Assembly: GCF_040807025.1 (NCBI RefSeq)
Contig: NC_090943.1
Coordinates: 125,735,400 to 125,799,399 of the forward strand
DNA length: 64,000 nt
From: Struthio camelus
Taxonomy: Eukaryota; Chordata; Aves; Struthioniformes; Struthionidae
Reading direction: 5' to 3'
How positions within the stretch are numbered: position 1 is the stretch's first letter; every line of letters begins with the position of its first letter. The notes below the pieces were generated by a model. That model was not told the origin of the DNA. It made no database searches and worked only from the letters and a program-made list of their open reading frames with translations. The translations under genes were made by a program, and so were the position numbers. Positions 1 through 13,149 of this stretch are shown piece after piece.

Positions 1-3000
1 ATTACAAATTTTGCTTCTAAAGACATCATTTGAACTCAGTTATTTTCCTTTGTCTTCTCACCTGCTGGCCAAGTTCAAACTCATACAAGTAGCAAATGCC
101 TCTAACACAAGACAAAAGACCCATTTCTGATCAGAAACTGAGGAAAGCATCCATATTTAAGAAGGCATTTTAAGCACATGCTTAATTTTAATCAGGAACT
201 TAAATGAAAATAAAGTCAGTCAATTTTTCCTACTGAAGGCACCACTTACTGGCATCAATCACTGGAGAGCTGATTATGAATCCATGAAAGAGCCTGATTT
301 ATTTTTCCCAGCTGAGGGACGCTGCACATGTTAGAACTGAGTCCTGGTCTGCACCTGCAGCTCCAGCTAAATGAGATCCCTGTTGTCTGAGCTGCAGCTC
401 AATTAGTTCAAAGGCAGGTGAAGGCATTAGGCATCTTCCAGGAGATGTCCGAAACAGAATTAGGACCTGAAAGAGGGAAGCAGAGAAGCCTACACATTTT
501 GTTGTGGAAAGTCAGTCTGCACAAGTTTTACAGAGAATTAAAATGGGCAGGAATAATGTTCCATTTCATTAGATGCATTCAATAGTTTCAAGCTGAAGAG
601 CAGAGATGCAAACTCAGGATTTCTTTCTTGCTGAAGCAAGTCAAACCTTCAGCCCATTCTTTTACTTCATTCTAATTAATGAATGGCAATGCAATACAAA
701 CCCCCTGATTCACTTCTGAGCCTATTTACAAACCATTAACTCAAGAAAGAGAGTTCTGGGTTCTTTGATAACGCTAAGCTCAAAATAAGCCCACCCTTGT
801 TCATTAGAATTGTCATTGACATATAGATATGAGCAGGGAGGCAATATTTTCCCCAAGAGGTAGATACAATGGGAAGTTTTATTACATAACTAAGGAAGTG
901 CTCCTATCTATGATATCATCAAGTCACAACATTTATGTAGATGTTCATATTAAAACTTCCACTTTTTAAAATCTCTAGTTATATCTCTTTTCATCCTCCA
1001 AGAGTTATTAGATGCATATCACAGAATTTTGCTCATCTGAAGACATGGATCAGAGAGAGCTGGCTAAAGATCTGACCAAGCAATATTTTCAGGTTAAAGG
1101 ATGCATTGAGGAGCTAGGTGACAAAAATGCCAAGCTTAGCTTAATTTCTGCCAAAAGTTAATTTCATGCAAACATTTCCAGAATTTGGCATTTGCAAGTT
1201 TTGTGTTGGAAATGTGTCTTAGATCTGGTTGCTGTTTCAGAGGGAGGGTGAAGAGACATCAAGCAGGAGACTGATCACAGTCAAATGTCAAAAAATATAA
1301 CTTACCATTTGGCTGCAATCAGTCTCCCGCTGAAAAGAGGGCCCCTGAAAAGAGAGCCTGAACAGTCCCTGTTCCAAGTCATAGAAAGCAGAGATTCACC
1401 CATTTATTTACCATGAAGTGCTTTTAGTGCGCTAAATATCTGAATATTAGCTTTTCTAGGATAGCGGGTCTCCATTTTTGCTCTCATTAATTTATTGGAA
1501 AATTTCAAAATATTTAAAATATTCTGGCAAATTTCAAAATTTCTTTGACCAAGACCAAAAAGAAAAGCTCAGTCCAAATGAGCTTTGGCTCACCAGCTGC
1601 TTTGCAAACCCAGCTGGTAGCTGTGTGTGCCAAACTGTGTGGATTTGTACCCAATTTCACAAGGTCTCATTTAACCCAGAACTCTAAACCACTCTTGGAC
1701 AGACCCCAAAGCTGCTTCCACTTATTATTTTGTACCACAAACAGCTACTAAACTATTTAGCATCAATTTAAAATCAATTACACAGCACCACAGTCACTCA
1801 GTCACCTACATACACTTCATATAGGTAGGGCTCATTTACACTGTCAGAGAAGAGAAGCATCACCAAACAGGTAGATGTCAATAAAACCTGTAATCAATAG
1901 GGGACTGCAGGGAGCACTAGCAAGTGGACACGTTTTGTGAGTTACTTCTTAGTATTTGATTAAAACTAACTTTTAATCTTCTCTTTTTTTTTCTTGTTGA
2001 TGAGTTCGATGGAGTGAACAAGATAGACTTTTTCTTCAGCAGTATTAGTCTGTGTGCATATCCCATGATCTAGTCCATAATAATCAGTGAAGATTTTTTC
2101 CTTGTTCTTGGCAGAACTATTCCAATGAGAGACTCTAGCCAGCACCCAGACCACTGGAAAATTCTGCCCTGGCACGGTCCTAGGTGTGGATTTCACTGCT
2201 GGATATCTCTTACCATTCTTGTGGTCCATCAGAGCAGCTACAGCCTACAGGTCCCAGGCGTGACTCTCAGGTGCTAGTCAGCAGATCGTGTGGCTGGTGC
2301 AGCAGATCCAGAATTGACCTACGCTTTCCTGTGGAGCAGACCTCAGCAAAACCGTCCAGCAGGTTACCAAGGACAGACTGAGGAGCGCTGAACTAAGAGA
2401 GTTCAGCGTGAACGAACAAATGGCAGAGAGGAAACTCTGACTACGTTCCCAAGTTCAGCACTCTGACAGCACACTTACAGATGCCCTGTAAAAGACAAGG
2501 AATCTTGAAAGAATCTTAACAACTCATTGTGTCTATGATATATTCATTAAATGTTAATAGCAGCTCAAGAGCAACAGGAGAAACACGTGCTGAAGGAATG
2601 AATACTCATGGTGACGAAGAATAAAACAGTCGAACTAAAAAAAAAAGAAGTGAATGGGAGTGCCAGCACCAAGAATGGGTAGGTTTAATTATATTCCAGC
2701 TCCCTTATTTCAGCATCCTTCCAGGGGAATTTGCTTAGATATTTCCTAGATATTTATTCCCATTATTTGTTTGATAGATACACCCAAAAATTTTACTGGA
2801 GTTGCAATTTCTTCTTACACTGGAATTTCAGTTTTATGCTGCACACATATATAAACAATTGAATAAAAAAAAAAAAACCAAAGTCTTGGGTTGTTTATTG
2901 TAGGGTCAAAACAGGAAGTCCAGGGTAGTTATACAGAGTTTTGTTTTTTTAATTTAAGAGCAATAAAAGGCTTTTCTTCTTGCTTCAATAACAGTGGAAG

Positions 3001-3430
3001 TTTTGGAGCTCTGCATCCAAACAAGTTTTTGGTGGTGTGAGCATATATTCATCTTTTATTATTGTTATTATTACGTGGTTTTTTTCCACAGCTTTGTTAC
3101 CTATATCAGTTCTGTACTTATCTACCACAGCGTAATTTATCAGTCCCCTACCTGTGGGAAAGGAAAGGTTCCCTTTTCTTCTTTCTTGAATGTTATCTGC
3201 TCAAGACAAAATATAACAGCTGCTGTTTTCTATCAATTACTTATGAATAGAAAAATAACACTATATTTCATACTGTATCTCTTTGTGAATAACTCAGCTT
3301 GTTAAGTTTTTCCACTGAATATACAATTAACATATACACAATAGAACAGTATGAGCTGAAAAGGACACTCAGAAAAGCAAGAAAACAAGAAACAAGATAA
3401 ATTTGCTTTTGTAAGCAGAAAAAGTAGCAA
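1..3430. other. AT-rich intergenic DNA, no gene recognised
   Basis: No open frame here reads like a known protein, and all are shorter than 110 codons. The interval holds the strong imperfect hairpin at 1262-1331, listed separately. It also has ordinary A- or T-runs, such as those around 1980 and 2865. No splice-bounded coding exon was recognised. Confidence 0.6.
1262..1331. ncRNA. pre-miRNA-like hairpin (candidate only)
   Basis: Bases 1262-1287 pair with 1306-1331 over 26 positions. I count 22 Watson-Crick pairs, one G-U pair (1281-1312) and three A/C mismatches (1265-1328, 1276-1317, 1277-1316). The apical loop is the 18 bases 1288-1305. The core arms read GGAGACTGAT (1266-1275) and ATCAGTCTCC (1318-1327). 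A stem of about 26 positions with small mismatches and a total length near 70 nt is the usual shape of an animal miRNA precursor. It could equally be a relic of a short inverted-repeat transposon. Transcribed strand and expression are unknown, and I do not recognise a known miRNA seed. Confidence 0.35.
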
Positions 3431-3655
3431 ATCACAGAATCACAGAATCACAGAATCGTTTAGGTTGGAAGGGACCTCTGGAGATCATCTAGTCCAACCT
3501 CCCTGCTCAAGCAGGGTCACCTAGAGCATATTGCCCAGGATCACATCCAGACGGGTTTTGAATATCTCCAGCGAAGGAGACTCCACCACCTCTCTGGGCA
3601 ACCTGTTCCAATGCTCTGTCACCCTCACAGTGAAGAAGTTTTTCCTCAGGTTCAG
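3431..3655 (-). mobile_element. CR1 LINE, 3'-end fragment
   Basis: Read on the minus strand, this is the 3' end of a chicken-repeat-1 retroposon. It starts on the + strand with three tandem copies of TCACAGAA (3432-3455), which is the reverse complement of the CR1 terminal ATTCTGTG repeat. The conserved block complementary to GGTTGGAAGGGACCTCTGG follows. Recognisable similarity continues to about 3655 and then stops, so the copy is 5'-truncated, as most CR1 copies are. The short open frame inside is a by-product of the repeat, not a gene. Confidence 0.93.
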
Positions 3656-6600
3656 AAATGGAAATCTGTCACTTTACAAAGTGCCCAGAGATGTAGACCA
3701 ACTCCAGAAATCTGCAGACAGGCTCCAGCAATAAGCTAGAGCCTCTGCTGGAGACGGATGAGGAGAGACAGGAACCTCTGCAAGTGACAAAATCCCCTAG
3801 CCCCAACCCCATGCTGGGCACCTCAGCCCTGCAGCGTGCACGGGCCACCTTTCAGGCTAATACACCTCCGGGACTTCCCGCTCCTTGACGTTCAGCACCT
3901 CTTTACCGTGTAGTATCTGGCACTCTTTGTACTAGGGAGGAGAAGAAACAATTTAACACTTGACAAATATTCAGTAAGCAAATTACAGGAAGGCTCGAGC
4001 CATTCGCAAAGCACAAAAGAAGTTTAAAGCATTCGGTGTGCCTTTCTGTCAGCAGGAACATGCTGGGCCAAGCTCGGGGTGCAAGCTTGTGTCTCTGCAT
4101 GCATCCTGCTTTCTTCACCATGCGCAAACACACTCTAGTGTCCTACAAACTGTTGCTGGAATAGCAGTGTGATAACAGTCCTGTGACTGACATATCAGTG
4201 TCAGCGAGGTCCTTAAACAGGTGCAGTTGTTCCGGAAAAACTACACTTTTGCAGAGAGATCTGAAAGCATTCTCCATTTTTCCTGTTACAGACCATACCC
4301 TCAGCAAGGGCACTCTGATAGGAGAGATCAGCATAGCCATACCAGCACAGCCTTCCTGCTCTAGGTCTGGCCTAAGGCCCTGCTCTGCCCCTCTTTCCTC
4401 TTCAGCAGCTCTTACCTCTCTTCATCTCAACCTTCCGCTTTCTCTTATAGCTTTCTACTTCAGCCTTGGTCACCAGACCCCCCTGTTGCACAAAGGTATG
4501 CAAGGTCTATTGCTGATGACATGCATTGTCTATAAGAGTGAAAGTAACTTTGGGGGAAAAATAAAAACAAAAGTCCTTTTGGAGACTCCTCCAAGGAGAG
4601 GGAGAGACGGGAGGAAGAGAGGGGAAAAAAAGGGAGAGAGGGAAGTGGAACGGAGAGGAAGAGAAAACTCCCCTTTGACCAGCCAGGAACAGAAGCGATG
4701 GGGTCCTGTCTTCCTCTGCACATCCCCTCCAGTGAGGCAGTGGGTGATGACGATTACAAGATGATTTTTCCCTTAGTAGTAAATGTTTTCCATTGGGACC
4801 CACTCAAATTCCCAATGGGTTGCTCCTGCTTATGTTGCTATTAGCACTGACTGGAGTAAGCTAATCAGGTGCAAATGCTGTACATTGATTGTTAAGCTTT
4901 TGTGCAGGTATATGATTGGATAATGTTTATTGAACATTTAAATGACTATTATCTACTTTGCTGTGCACTGTGTTTAGTTTCTGTAACATAAGCTGAAATC
5001 TACAAAACGAGGAGGGAGGGCGAAGGGGTGATTCTCACACCAGTGGTAGCTGCTTCCCATGAAATCCCACTGTAACAATACCATCAGGGTTCACAGGTGC
5101 AAGTCCATGAGGACAATACAAGAATAACAGCATGAGAACAATAATGGAAAAATACTGCCACAGAGGCGCCAGAAAAACAAACTACCTCGGCTGCTTCAGG
5201 GAGAGTTTACAGAGCTGCAAACAGGAAGCTCTTAGCAATACTAAGACACTGGGGTACCTACGGCTCCACGCAACACCTCTGCAGCCCCCCCCCACTGAAT
5301 CTTTTTTACATGAAGTCAACTCAGACCTTTTTCTAGTGTAATATATATGAATAATTTATTCATAATTTATTCATAATAATAATCTCATATACTTTCCTGC
5401 TGTAGCTATCAACAGAGGTTAGCAATGCCAAAACTAGAAATGGGTCTGCAGATTAAAATAGCATTGCGCTTTCTGAATCCAAAAGAACTATGAAAATAAT
5501 TTTTCCGATCCTATCCTCAAATTAAGCTAGTAGGCTCACCGCATTTCTGGTTATTAAAGGACAGACAGGTTTATGACAGAAGACAGAATCCAAACCAGCA
5601 GGGGGATCTCAGCAAGGAGGCAGAGGAATGAATGCACATGGTGAGTAAATTATCCTCTCGTCTTCTGAACTGCTCCCTCCGGATCACATTAATGACATAC
5701 ATTAGCTGTGTGCATCAGCACAGAAAAAAATTGAGCCATGTTTCTGAACAATAAATGATCTCTTTATAAAAAAGTGTTAGGTGGACTACCCAGACAGCAG
5801 CAGCCCAGCTAGATAAATAAACTAAGCTGCCAAATAAACAATTTGTGAACTTCATTTTATTTCCAAGGAATAACTCTAATCTCTCCATTTGAATTTTGCC
5901 CTCAAATTCTGTTATAAGCAAGCTAAAATTACAAAAGTTGCAGTGAGATGGGCCGCCTTGCTGGGCCCCTGCCCATGCTCTCTGAATAAAGAGGAGACTT
6001 CAGTTATTAGTATTCCTAGGCTAACAGAGAAAGAAGGAGGACAGATAAATACCCAGGAAGCTTCAAAAAACCCACTGAACGACCAAGACTGCAAACCAAG
6101 GAGTTACTTTCCATTGTAATTTGTAATGAAGTGACTGAGTAGACTTATAAATATTGCAGGCTCCTAAATTTACTTGTAACCTACTACTGAACCTGAAAAT
6201 TCCTAAGATTTTTATTTTTATTTTACTAGGACAAAAGTGTTTGTTCTGGGGAAGAAAAGCACTTGAAGATCCAGGGCAATGCAAGACAAAGCAGACAAGC
6301 ATGAGGACCTAAGCTCTTTAAAAAGTTATGAGTTTCCATACTACAGCTAGCACGGTAGCAGAGAGCCCTGCCCACCACCAGGGCCGTAAACCAGCCCGTA
6401 GAGCAGTGACCCAGAAGGGCTGAGCCCTGCTTCCAGGCTACACTCAAGCCTGCAAGGAGATTAAATTCAACCCTGCTATATATCAGAAGTGTCCTATTCA
6501 GCAGCCTTTGCGTTTTCCTGGACGCCCACTCTTCCTACGCTTCACCTGGAACTGAGCTCTTGCAGGGTCGGGACGGCAAGAGCCAAGCGACAACAAGGAT

Positions 6601-9600
6601 AGTAGGCAAGAAAGGCTCATGGGTCAGTGAGGTGTGTTTATTGGGGATTCCTTTTGTTCCCATCTAGTGATCCAGCCACATAAAGTGCATGCAGCTTCCA
6701 AGGAGCAGGGAGTGTAATGTCAGTTCTCCTGCAGAATGCTCTATGACCATTATGTGGAAGCTGGGTGATACTACCATGACCAGACTGGTAAATAGGACTA
6801 TCCTGTTTGTCCTACAGGTTTCCTGTATTCTCAGTGGAAGATGCAGAGCCCCATTTTAACTGATTTCAGCACAGTCTGGAGATGCTGCCTTCCCTATGCT
6901 ATCAGCACAGGCAGGAAAAATGCCTAAATTAGGCAGACTAGATCCTGTTTGCATATGAGCCTGCTTTTCTCTGTAGCAGCTCCCCATAAAACCATTCCAG
7001 AGGAATAACATTAAATTCAAATATTAATTTTTCTCTTCCTTTTTTTGTAGAAGGGGGAAAATACCATTTTAAGACAATAATTGTACTTTGTGATACAAAA
7101 CTTGTATTCTGCGGTATGGATACAAACATCACACATTGTTACCTGCTGCTAAAAGAATAATATTTCTTCTCATCTACTCTTCTGTCAGCAGATGTGCTTA
7201 TTAATCATAGCATTTGTTGCTGTTACTGTGGAAAGAGAGCACACTTGAAAAAAAACTGAACACAGACATAAAATTGACAAAACATTCCTTTTCTGTCCGG
7301 AAGTTGTTCCTTAGAAAATAATGCACTGGTATTTTTTTGTCAGTTGCAAGACATTTCCAGACGTATTTGGAATACTCAGTGTTCATTTCCAAAATGCTGA
7401 CATCTGTAAATATCAGTCTCCTGGCTTGCTGCTAATCAACCCTAACTATGCTTGCTAAAACAGGATATTCCAGCAGGTGAAAATGTTTAGCAGATGATAA
7501 TTTTCTTTCCATGAACAACCTCTCAACCTCATGTCGAAAACAAAACAAAAAAAGAGGGTAGAAGAGTAATTTCAGAAAGTTGGCAACAAAAAGCAAGTCT
7601 TCCTCAAAACCCCACATATGCAAAAGCATTGTAACCATGCAACAACGCAGTGCAATAATTGCCCTCTCATATTTTATCAATAGTCAATAAATGTTTCAGA
7701 TATATAGTAAAAACTCAAACTTTTTACCATTTTTTAAAACATAGTATACTGTTAACTCAGAAGGTGACTTCTGTTACTTCCTTGGCAAAAAAAAAAAAAA
7801 AACAGGCACTCATGAGAACAGTAATGTAGAGAATAGGGCAATAGATTTATATTCCATGAAGTTTAGCTGCAATTACAGATAAAACAATTACTCTGTACTC
7901 TAAGCTTCACCTTTGCAAAAGTTTGCTATAAACTAGAAAGTGTCATTCAGAAACTTTTATAAAGGCACTCCTGAAAGAGAACAGACATAAAACCTTTTGC
8001 AGCAAGCCTCTAGGTCTTACTCAGATGTGCACTCAATTTTGAAGAATCTATCTACACATAGTCTTTGACCAAATTCTTCTGGTGCTTAAAACTAAGGGAT
8101 TCTTGCTAAAACTATGTGATTAAAATTGTCCTTAAACTTTGCTCCCAATGAACAGCACTACAGGAGTGATTTGGTTTAAAGCCCATGACATCCTTCAAGT
8201 ACAAAGTTACCACTAGAGCCTTGTTTCTGTTACAGAACAGACGATCACAGGAAATTAGCATTAAAGGATGCATCTTACAGTTGGCATTTAGCACTGTTTC
8301 CGAGTTTTAAAAGTTTTCCCCTAAAAGTGACTCTGTGATCAAGGCATTGTGAAAGTTTTATTTTCGTTTTCTCTCATAGATTTACACATTAAATTTATCG
8401 ATATACCAGTGAAAGGGCTTTCTCTTCTAGCTCTCAGGCCTACAAATTCACTCTGGTGAACTGGGAAGTCAAGCTAGGTTGTTTGCACCCTACACATTGA
8501 TAACCATACTAAAGTTTTCACAAGCAAAATTTAACCCTTGGTTGGGGTTCTGTGAATTCCTTACTTTTAAATCAGGTTTTTTGTTTTGAATGCCACATCA
8601 GGTTTATTTTCCTAAAATAGTAAGAAAATATTTCAAGTTGTTGGAGCTGAGATTGCAGAGCTAGAGGTTCATCTGAGCACCATTGATGCAGGGCCTTAAG
8701 ATCGTGATGAATATTGTCCTGCCATCAGTCTCTGCCACTGACCAACCCCACTCCATATACTCTTGCCTGAGTCTCTCCATAGAAACTGCTGGGATGTCTG
8801 CTTAATATTTTCCAGACTGCTTTGGCTTAGACTGCTGACTCAGCCATCTCTTCCTCTGTGATGTATATTTTCCGCAATGACATGCTGCACACACTATCAG
8901 TCTTTCTGATCTGGCATACGGCCATATCACACCACTGCAAGGTGTTGTCAGACTTAGGGCAGGGGACTGAGCAAGAGCAAGAGCAAACATGCCTGTGCTC
9001 AGCTCTCCTTCCTGAAACTAAGTACATGCTTCTGCCATACTAAAAATTTGCACAGCATCAATTATTATTCTCTTCCCCTCTTCAGGGCTTGCAGAAAGCT
9101 ACACCTCAGGATAGCCTTAGGTTCAAAGAATTAGGACAAGTCAGTTTGGGATCAAGTGCAAGCTCACGCCTGCACTGGAAACACAGTCTAACCATTGCCT
9201 ATAGCTATACAAAGAATGAGTTGGTTTGATGAATAAACAAAGGAAACTATTGCTGGACCTGCCAATCAGGGACCTTTCATGAAAACTAATTTCACCTTTC
9301 AGCCTTACTACTCAATCTTCCGTGAGCCCACTTGTTTCAAATCAGCTAACACTGCAGCAACTCTAGAAAACCTAGAAATGTCTGCAGTGTAGCATTTTTA
9401 CCTGTTTGTGAAAACATTTCCTAGTAAAGCAGACAATGTCTTGACTGAAAGAAGCCCCAGAGAAATCTGGTAGATCTCTGTGCTTATTTGGATGCGCAGA
9501 GCTCTACATCAATTCTGGTACATTTCTGAAATAGCAGGTGGCAACCGACGCTTATTTATTTGTTCAGGTCTACAGGTTCAAATTGCGTCAGCTAACTTAC

Positions 9601-10724
9601 TTGGAACTGATGCCATTATAAATGTTTGTGAATGTCAGAGACTATGCTCTTGGTTGATTTTATATCACTTTTTCTTCATTGCTTTAAAAATGATGCAGTG
9701 CTGCCCTATTTAAAAGTAGGTTTTTTTCCAAGACATTCAAATTCACCGAATTGAAGAGTTTCCTATTGTTTCGAAGTTTCTTTCACAGCAGAAAAATCAC
9801 AAGTATTGTCTAGGAATCCTGCTTCCACAAAGGAAGCTTCACTGTACTTCTATGTCACATTTAAATATGAACAATTTCTGCAACAAATAACAGCTGTAGA
9901 CCGTAGACTTGGAAATGCTAAAGTTCTTACCTAAAATAAAGGAATAAGCATATCCTCTATAATCTTTCTACAGAAAGGATGAGTGTGGCCATTTAACAAA
10001 TGTGATTATTCTTTTTAAAAATAATTATCTGTTGATTCTGTATAAGTTATGAATCCCAGGTATTCAGATACAGTAGCACAGCATTATATAAACAAAACCC
10101 AGTACTAGGGAAGAGACAGATTGTGCTTCTAAGATTATAAAGTTGAAGTTCATATGTTCATTTAATTTAATCAGGTAAAAATATCTTCATATAGCATGTA
10201 AGAATTTTTGATAAAGAGCTTTATAGAATATAGCAATCTCTTAAAAATGGTGTGCAGTTTTCCTAGAACCCCGTGAATACATATTACATCATGGTTTCTG
10301 AACACATGACATGACCTATATTTCTTTTCCTTGTTATAGCGTTGCATTGAATCCTAATGTTGATTGGCCTTTGCAAGCAAATTTATATTTAAGCGTATAA
10401 TTTATAACATCTACCGAGCTTTACTGCAATTGAATCTCTCTTCTGCAGAGTTATCAAGAAAGGATAACAGAGATATCAGTAGCATGTTCTAAGACTGAAG
10501 CCAGAGTGTTTGCTACAAAAAGAAGCCATGCGCCCCTCCCCAAACACACCACCACCACCACCATTTCCTCTATAAAATCCCTTTTTGAAGAATATTTAGA
10601 AGATACAAGATTATGAGTCTTAACACAGGAAATATTCAAAAAGTAGTCTAAATCAGGTAATAATACAATTGCTCTTATCCCTAGCCTAGCAACATCTACT
10701 GTCACTTAAAAGGTTCAGATTCAT
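3656..10724. other. intergenic DNA, no gene recognised
   Basis: About 7 kb without recognisable coding exons. Contents noted: a polypurine tract at 4593-4667, an AT-rich stretch near 5340-5395 with repeated TTTATTCATAA, a 17-base A-run near 7786-7802 and a short CAC/CCA repeat at 10547-10562. A 193-codon + strand frame at 4183-4764 runs through the polypurine tract. It is compositionally biased and resembles no family I know, so it is not called a gene. Confidence 0.55.
4593..4667 (+). repeat. polypurine tract
   Basis: This 75-base stretch is almost all A and G on the + strand, with only three pyrimidines (4608, 4646, 4651). Such tracts can form triplex DNA or act as mutable simple sequence. 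It creates the Arg/Glu/Lys/Gly-rich part of an overlapping 193-codon open frame. Confidence 0.85.
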
Positions 10725-11606
10725 TGTATATCGTGACCTAAAATTTCTTAATTTTAGGTTGGAGCCGTTTAGCCTCATAGCCCAGAGAAAGCTCCAGTAA
10801 GCGTGGCCGTCAACCAGGCTGGCCTTTACGTGACCCCAGGGCCAGTACCTCCAACCTGAGCAGCCAAGGGGCTATCCCAGGTGCTCTGCTATTTTGGAAG
10901 ACCTTACATTCAAATGAAGGATGGGCAACAGACCCATCAGCACATGCCACGTGCCAATAGGTCTGCCTGCAGCCACCATTTGGCTGCCTATAAAAGTGCT
11001 GCAGCTGCATGGTGGGTGGGTGGATGTGGTGGTAATGATGGTGGGGTGCAGCAGAGCCAGGAAGAGAGCTGAATCAAGGCCTTCACCAAAAGCCACAGGA
11101 CGGCGGACGGAGAGGCCAGAGCTGCTGCTCACCACCCCAATCCAGGACACCAGACTGGGAGCCACTGAAGGAACCACTGGAGAAGCTGCAACATCAGAGC
11201 TGGCGGACAAGTAAGAGCCAAAATGGGTCACATACCAGCGGATGGCATGCCTGAGAGCGTGGCCTGAGTGGGATGGCACATCCAGCTGTGTGGCTGGACT
11301 CACAGCACCATCAGAGCTACCGGGGAGAGGCGTGTTTGCCCGTGTGGCCTCTTGGGTGCCCTTATTGTTAGCAGTAGTAGTACGTATGTCCCTATATATA
11401 TATTTTACCTCGATTTTTCCTTTGAACTGATTTGTTATCCCTTCTGTATGTGTATCCTTCTATTGTTTATGTATCCACCCCTGCTGTGAATATTGTACAT
11501 ATATTTGGATATCGGTGTTTCAAGGTTTCTAGCTGTAATTGTTCCTGTATTGTTCATTGTTAAACTGTCATTAAAGGGTCATTTTGTTATCGGTATTGTA
11601 AATCCA
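10725..11606 (+). mobile_element. candidate solo LTR or LTR-like element
   Basis: An 882-bp block, GC-rich in its middle, lies in AT-rich DNA. It begins TG and ends CA, and the same five bases TTCAT occur directly outside both ends (10720-10724 and 11607-11611), as expected for a 5-bp target-site duplication. Inside are a TATAAAAG at 10989, a second TATA-like run near 11393-11402 and an ATTAAA poly(A) signal at 11570-11575, about 30 bases before the right end. This arrangement fits a solitary endogenous-retrovirus LTR, possibly ERVL-like. No gag, pol or env sequence adjoins it. The 5-bp match could be chance, and similarity might continue to about 11710, so boundaries are uncertain. Confidence 0.38.
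10736..10759. repeat. perfect inverted repeat, 10-bp arms
   Basis: ACCTAAAATT (10736-10745) and AATTTTAGGT (10750-10759) are exact complements separated by four bases. The hairpin sits just inside the left edge of the LTR-like block. Confidence 0.85.
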
Positions 11607-12241
11607 TTCATCGATACACAAACACCAACACCGCCACCTCAAATCTGATTAGTTTGCGGTCCGTTATCCACCATTTCCGCCATGCCTTTTGGTTGGGGTG
11701 CCCACCCCTCTGAGTTGCACTGGGACATAGGTATACTTATACAAAGCGATAGCTAAGAAGAGACCACCACTGGAATTGACAAGATATACAAGAACACACC
11801 TAACTTCAAGCACTAAAAATTACATGGCTACTCTCTACTTCAAATCAGCATAAGCCTTACTGCCTTAGTGAATGGGATTCTATCCAAGACATAATAATAT
11901 GAATTCATATGTTCAGATTTAGTATACTTTTCTCTTTCTCCTTCTGTTTATATTCTGCTACCAAAAAAAGAAAAAAAAAAAGATTTGTTTCTCAACCTAA
12001 TAATCAAGGGTGCATGCTGCTGTAAATACTCAGTAACAAACCACAGCATAACAATCCCATTTTTAATCCTAAAATTATGTGAACAATAATCTAAACAGCA
12101 CCACATTTATTTTTCTGTCATACCCACTTAAGGAAAATCAGGTTGTACAAAAGCAAAAAGTATCGTTGGGATAAAGCAGCAAAGAAATGACTTTGAAGCA
12201 GCACATATAGCTAAATGCTTGTATCATTTGCCAAGAGCACT

Positions 12242-12273
12242 GAGTTTTCCTATATTTGAGTTTTCCTATATTT
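12242..12273 (+). repeat. direct tandem duplication, 2 x 16 bp
   Basis: The unit GAGTTTTCCTATATTT occurs twice back to back with no mismatch, which suggests a recent slippage duplication. Confidence 0.9.
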
Positions 12274-13123
12274 GAGCAAAACATCCTACTTAAGCAATCT
12301 CACTACAATTTATACTTCTTGTTAACTAGACACAGTATATGAAAATCCTGAGACTGAAATACTTTGTTATATTCAGTAAGCCACAACATAGTCCGAAATA
12401 ATTATATATTTATAAAATTTTCCCATATGGAAATGCTGTTTAGAATGGCAGCACCCCTAAACTAGATACCTAGAGATCAAGAACACTCTTTTTGTGAATA
12501 CAGTTAACTCTATTCTAAAGTACAACTTATATTATGAGAGCAAAGCAGCTCTTCTCCTGGCATAATATACATCTTCCTTGAAAGAAGTGAGGGGGGTAAC
12601 CAGAAAATCCTTCTAAGTGATGACAAAAAGCAATGCTTCTGACATCTGAAAATTATGAAGATGCAAGACATAAAATAAATTCCTTATTGTCACCTTCTGA
12701 ATGAATGAGAATATGAGGTTTTTTTACATGCTAGATGAGTACATAATATCTCCCTTATGGTTTATTTGAACTTTTCCAGGGAAGAAGAATGATTTGCCTG
12801 GCCACATTTTATTACTTAGAGCACTGATTAGAAGGAATATTCCTTCCTCCCTGAGATATATTGCAGGTCTCTGCCATTGTCTTCTGAACACCTTTATCAG
12901 GATTCTTCTGTGGGAGTCTTTCTTCCAAAATGGCAAAGGTGACCCCATGTAGATGAGGGATGAGATGCAACAAAAAACCTGCCTCATTAGCTATGGAAAG
13001 GACACTGGTTTCAGCCAACTACCAGTGACCAGCGAGCAGTCTAATGGAATGGTCAATGTACTCTCTCCAAATGCAAGAGCAAGTTAGGAACATTGCCTAT
13101 GAGAAATGTACACTGCAGGATCA

Positions 13124-13149
13124 CATGGTATGCACAAATGCATACCATG
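13124..13149. repeat. perfect inverted repeat, 11-bp arms, 4-base loop
   Basis: CATGGTATGCA (13124-13134) and TGCATACCATG (13139-13149) are exact complements around the loop CAAA. Part of the right arm (GCATACCAT) is repeated once more at 13149-13157, so the site mixes inverted and direct repetition. Confidence 0.9.
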
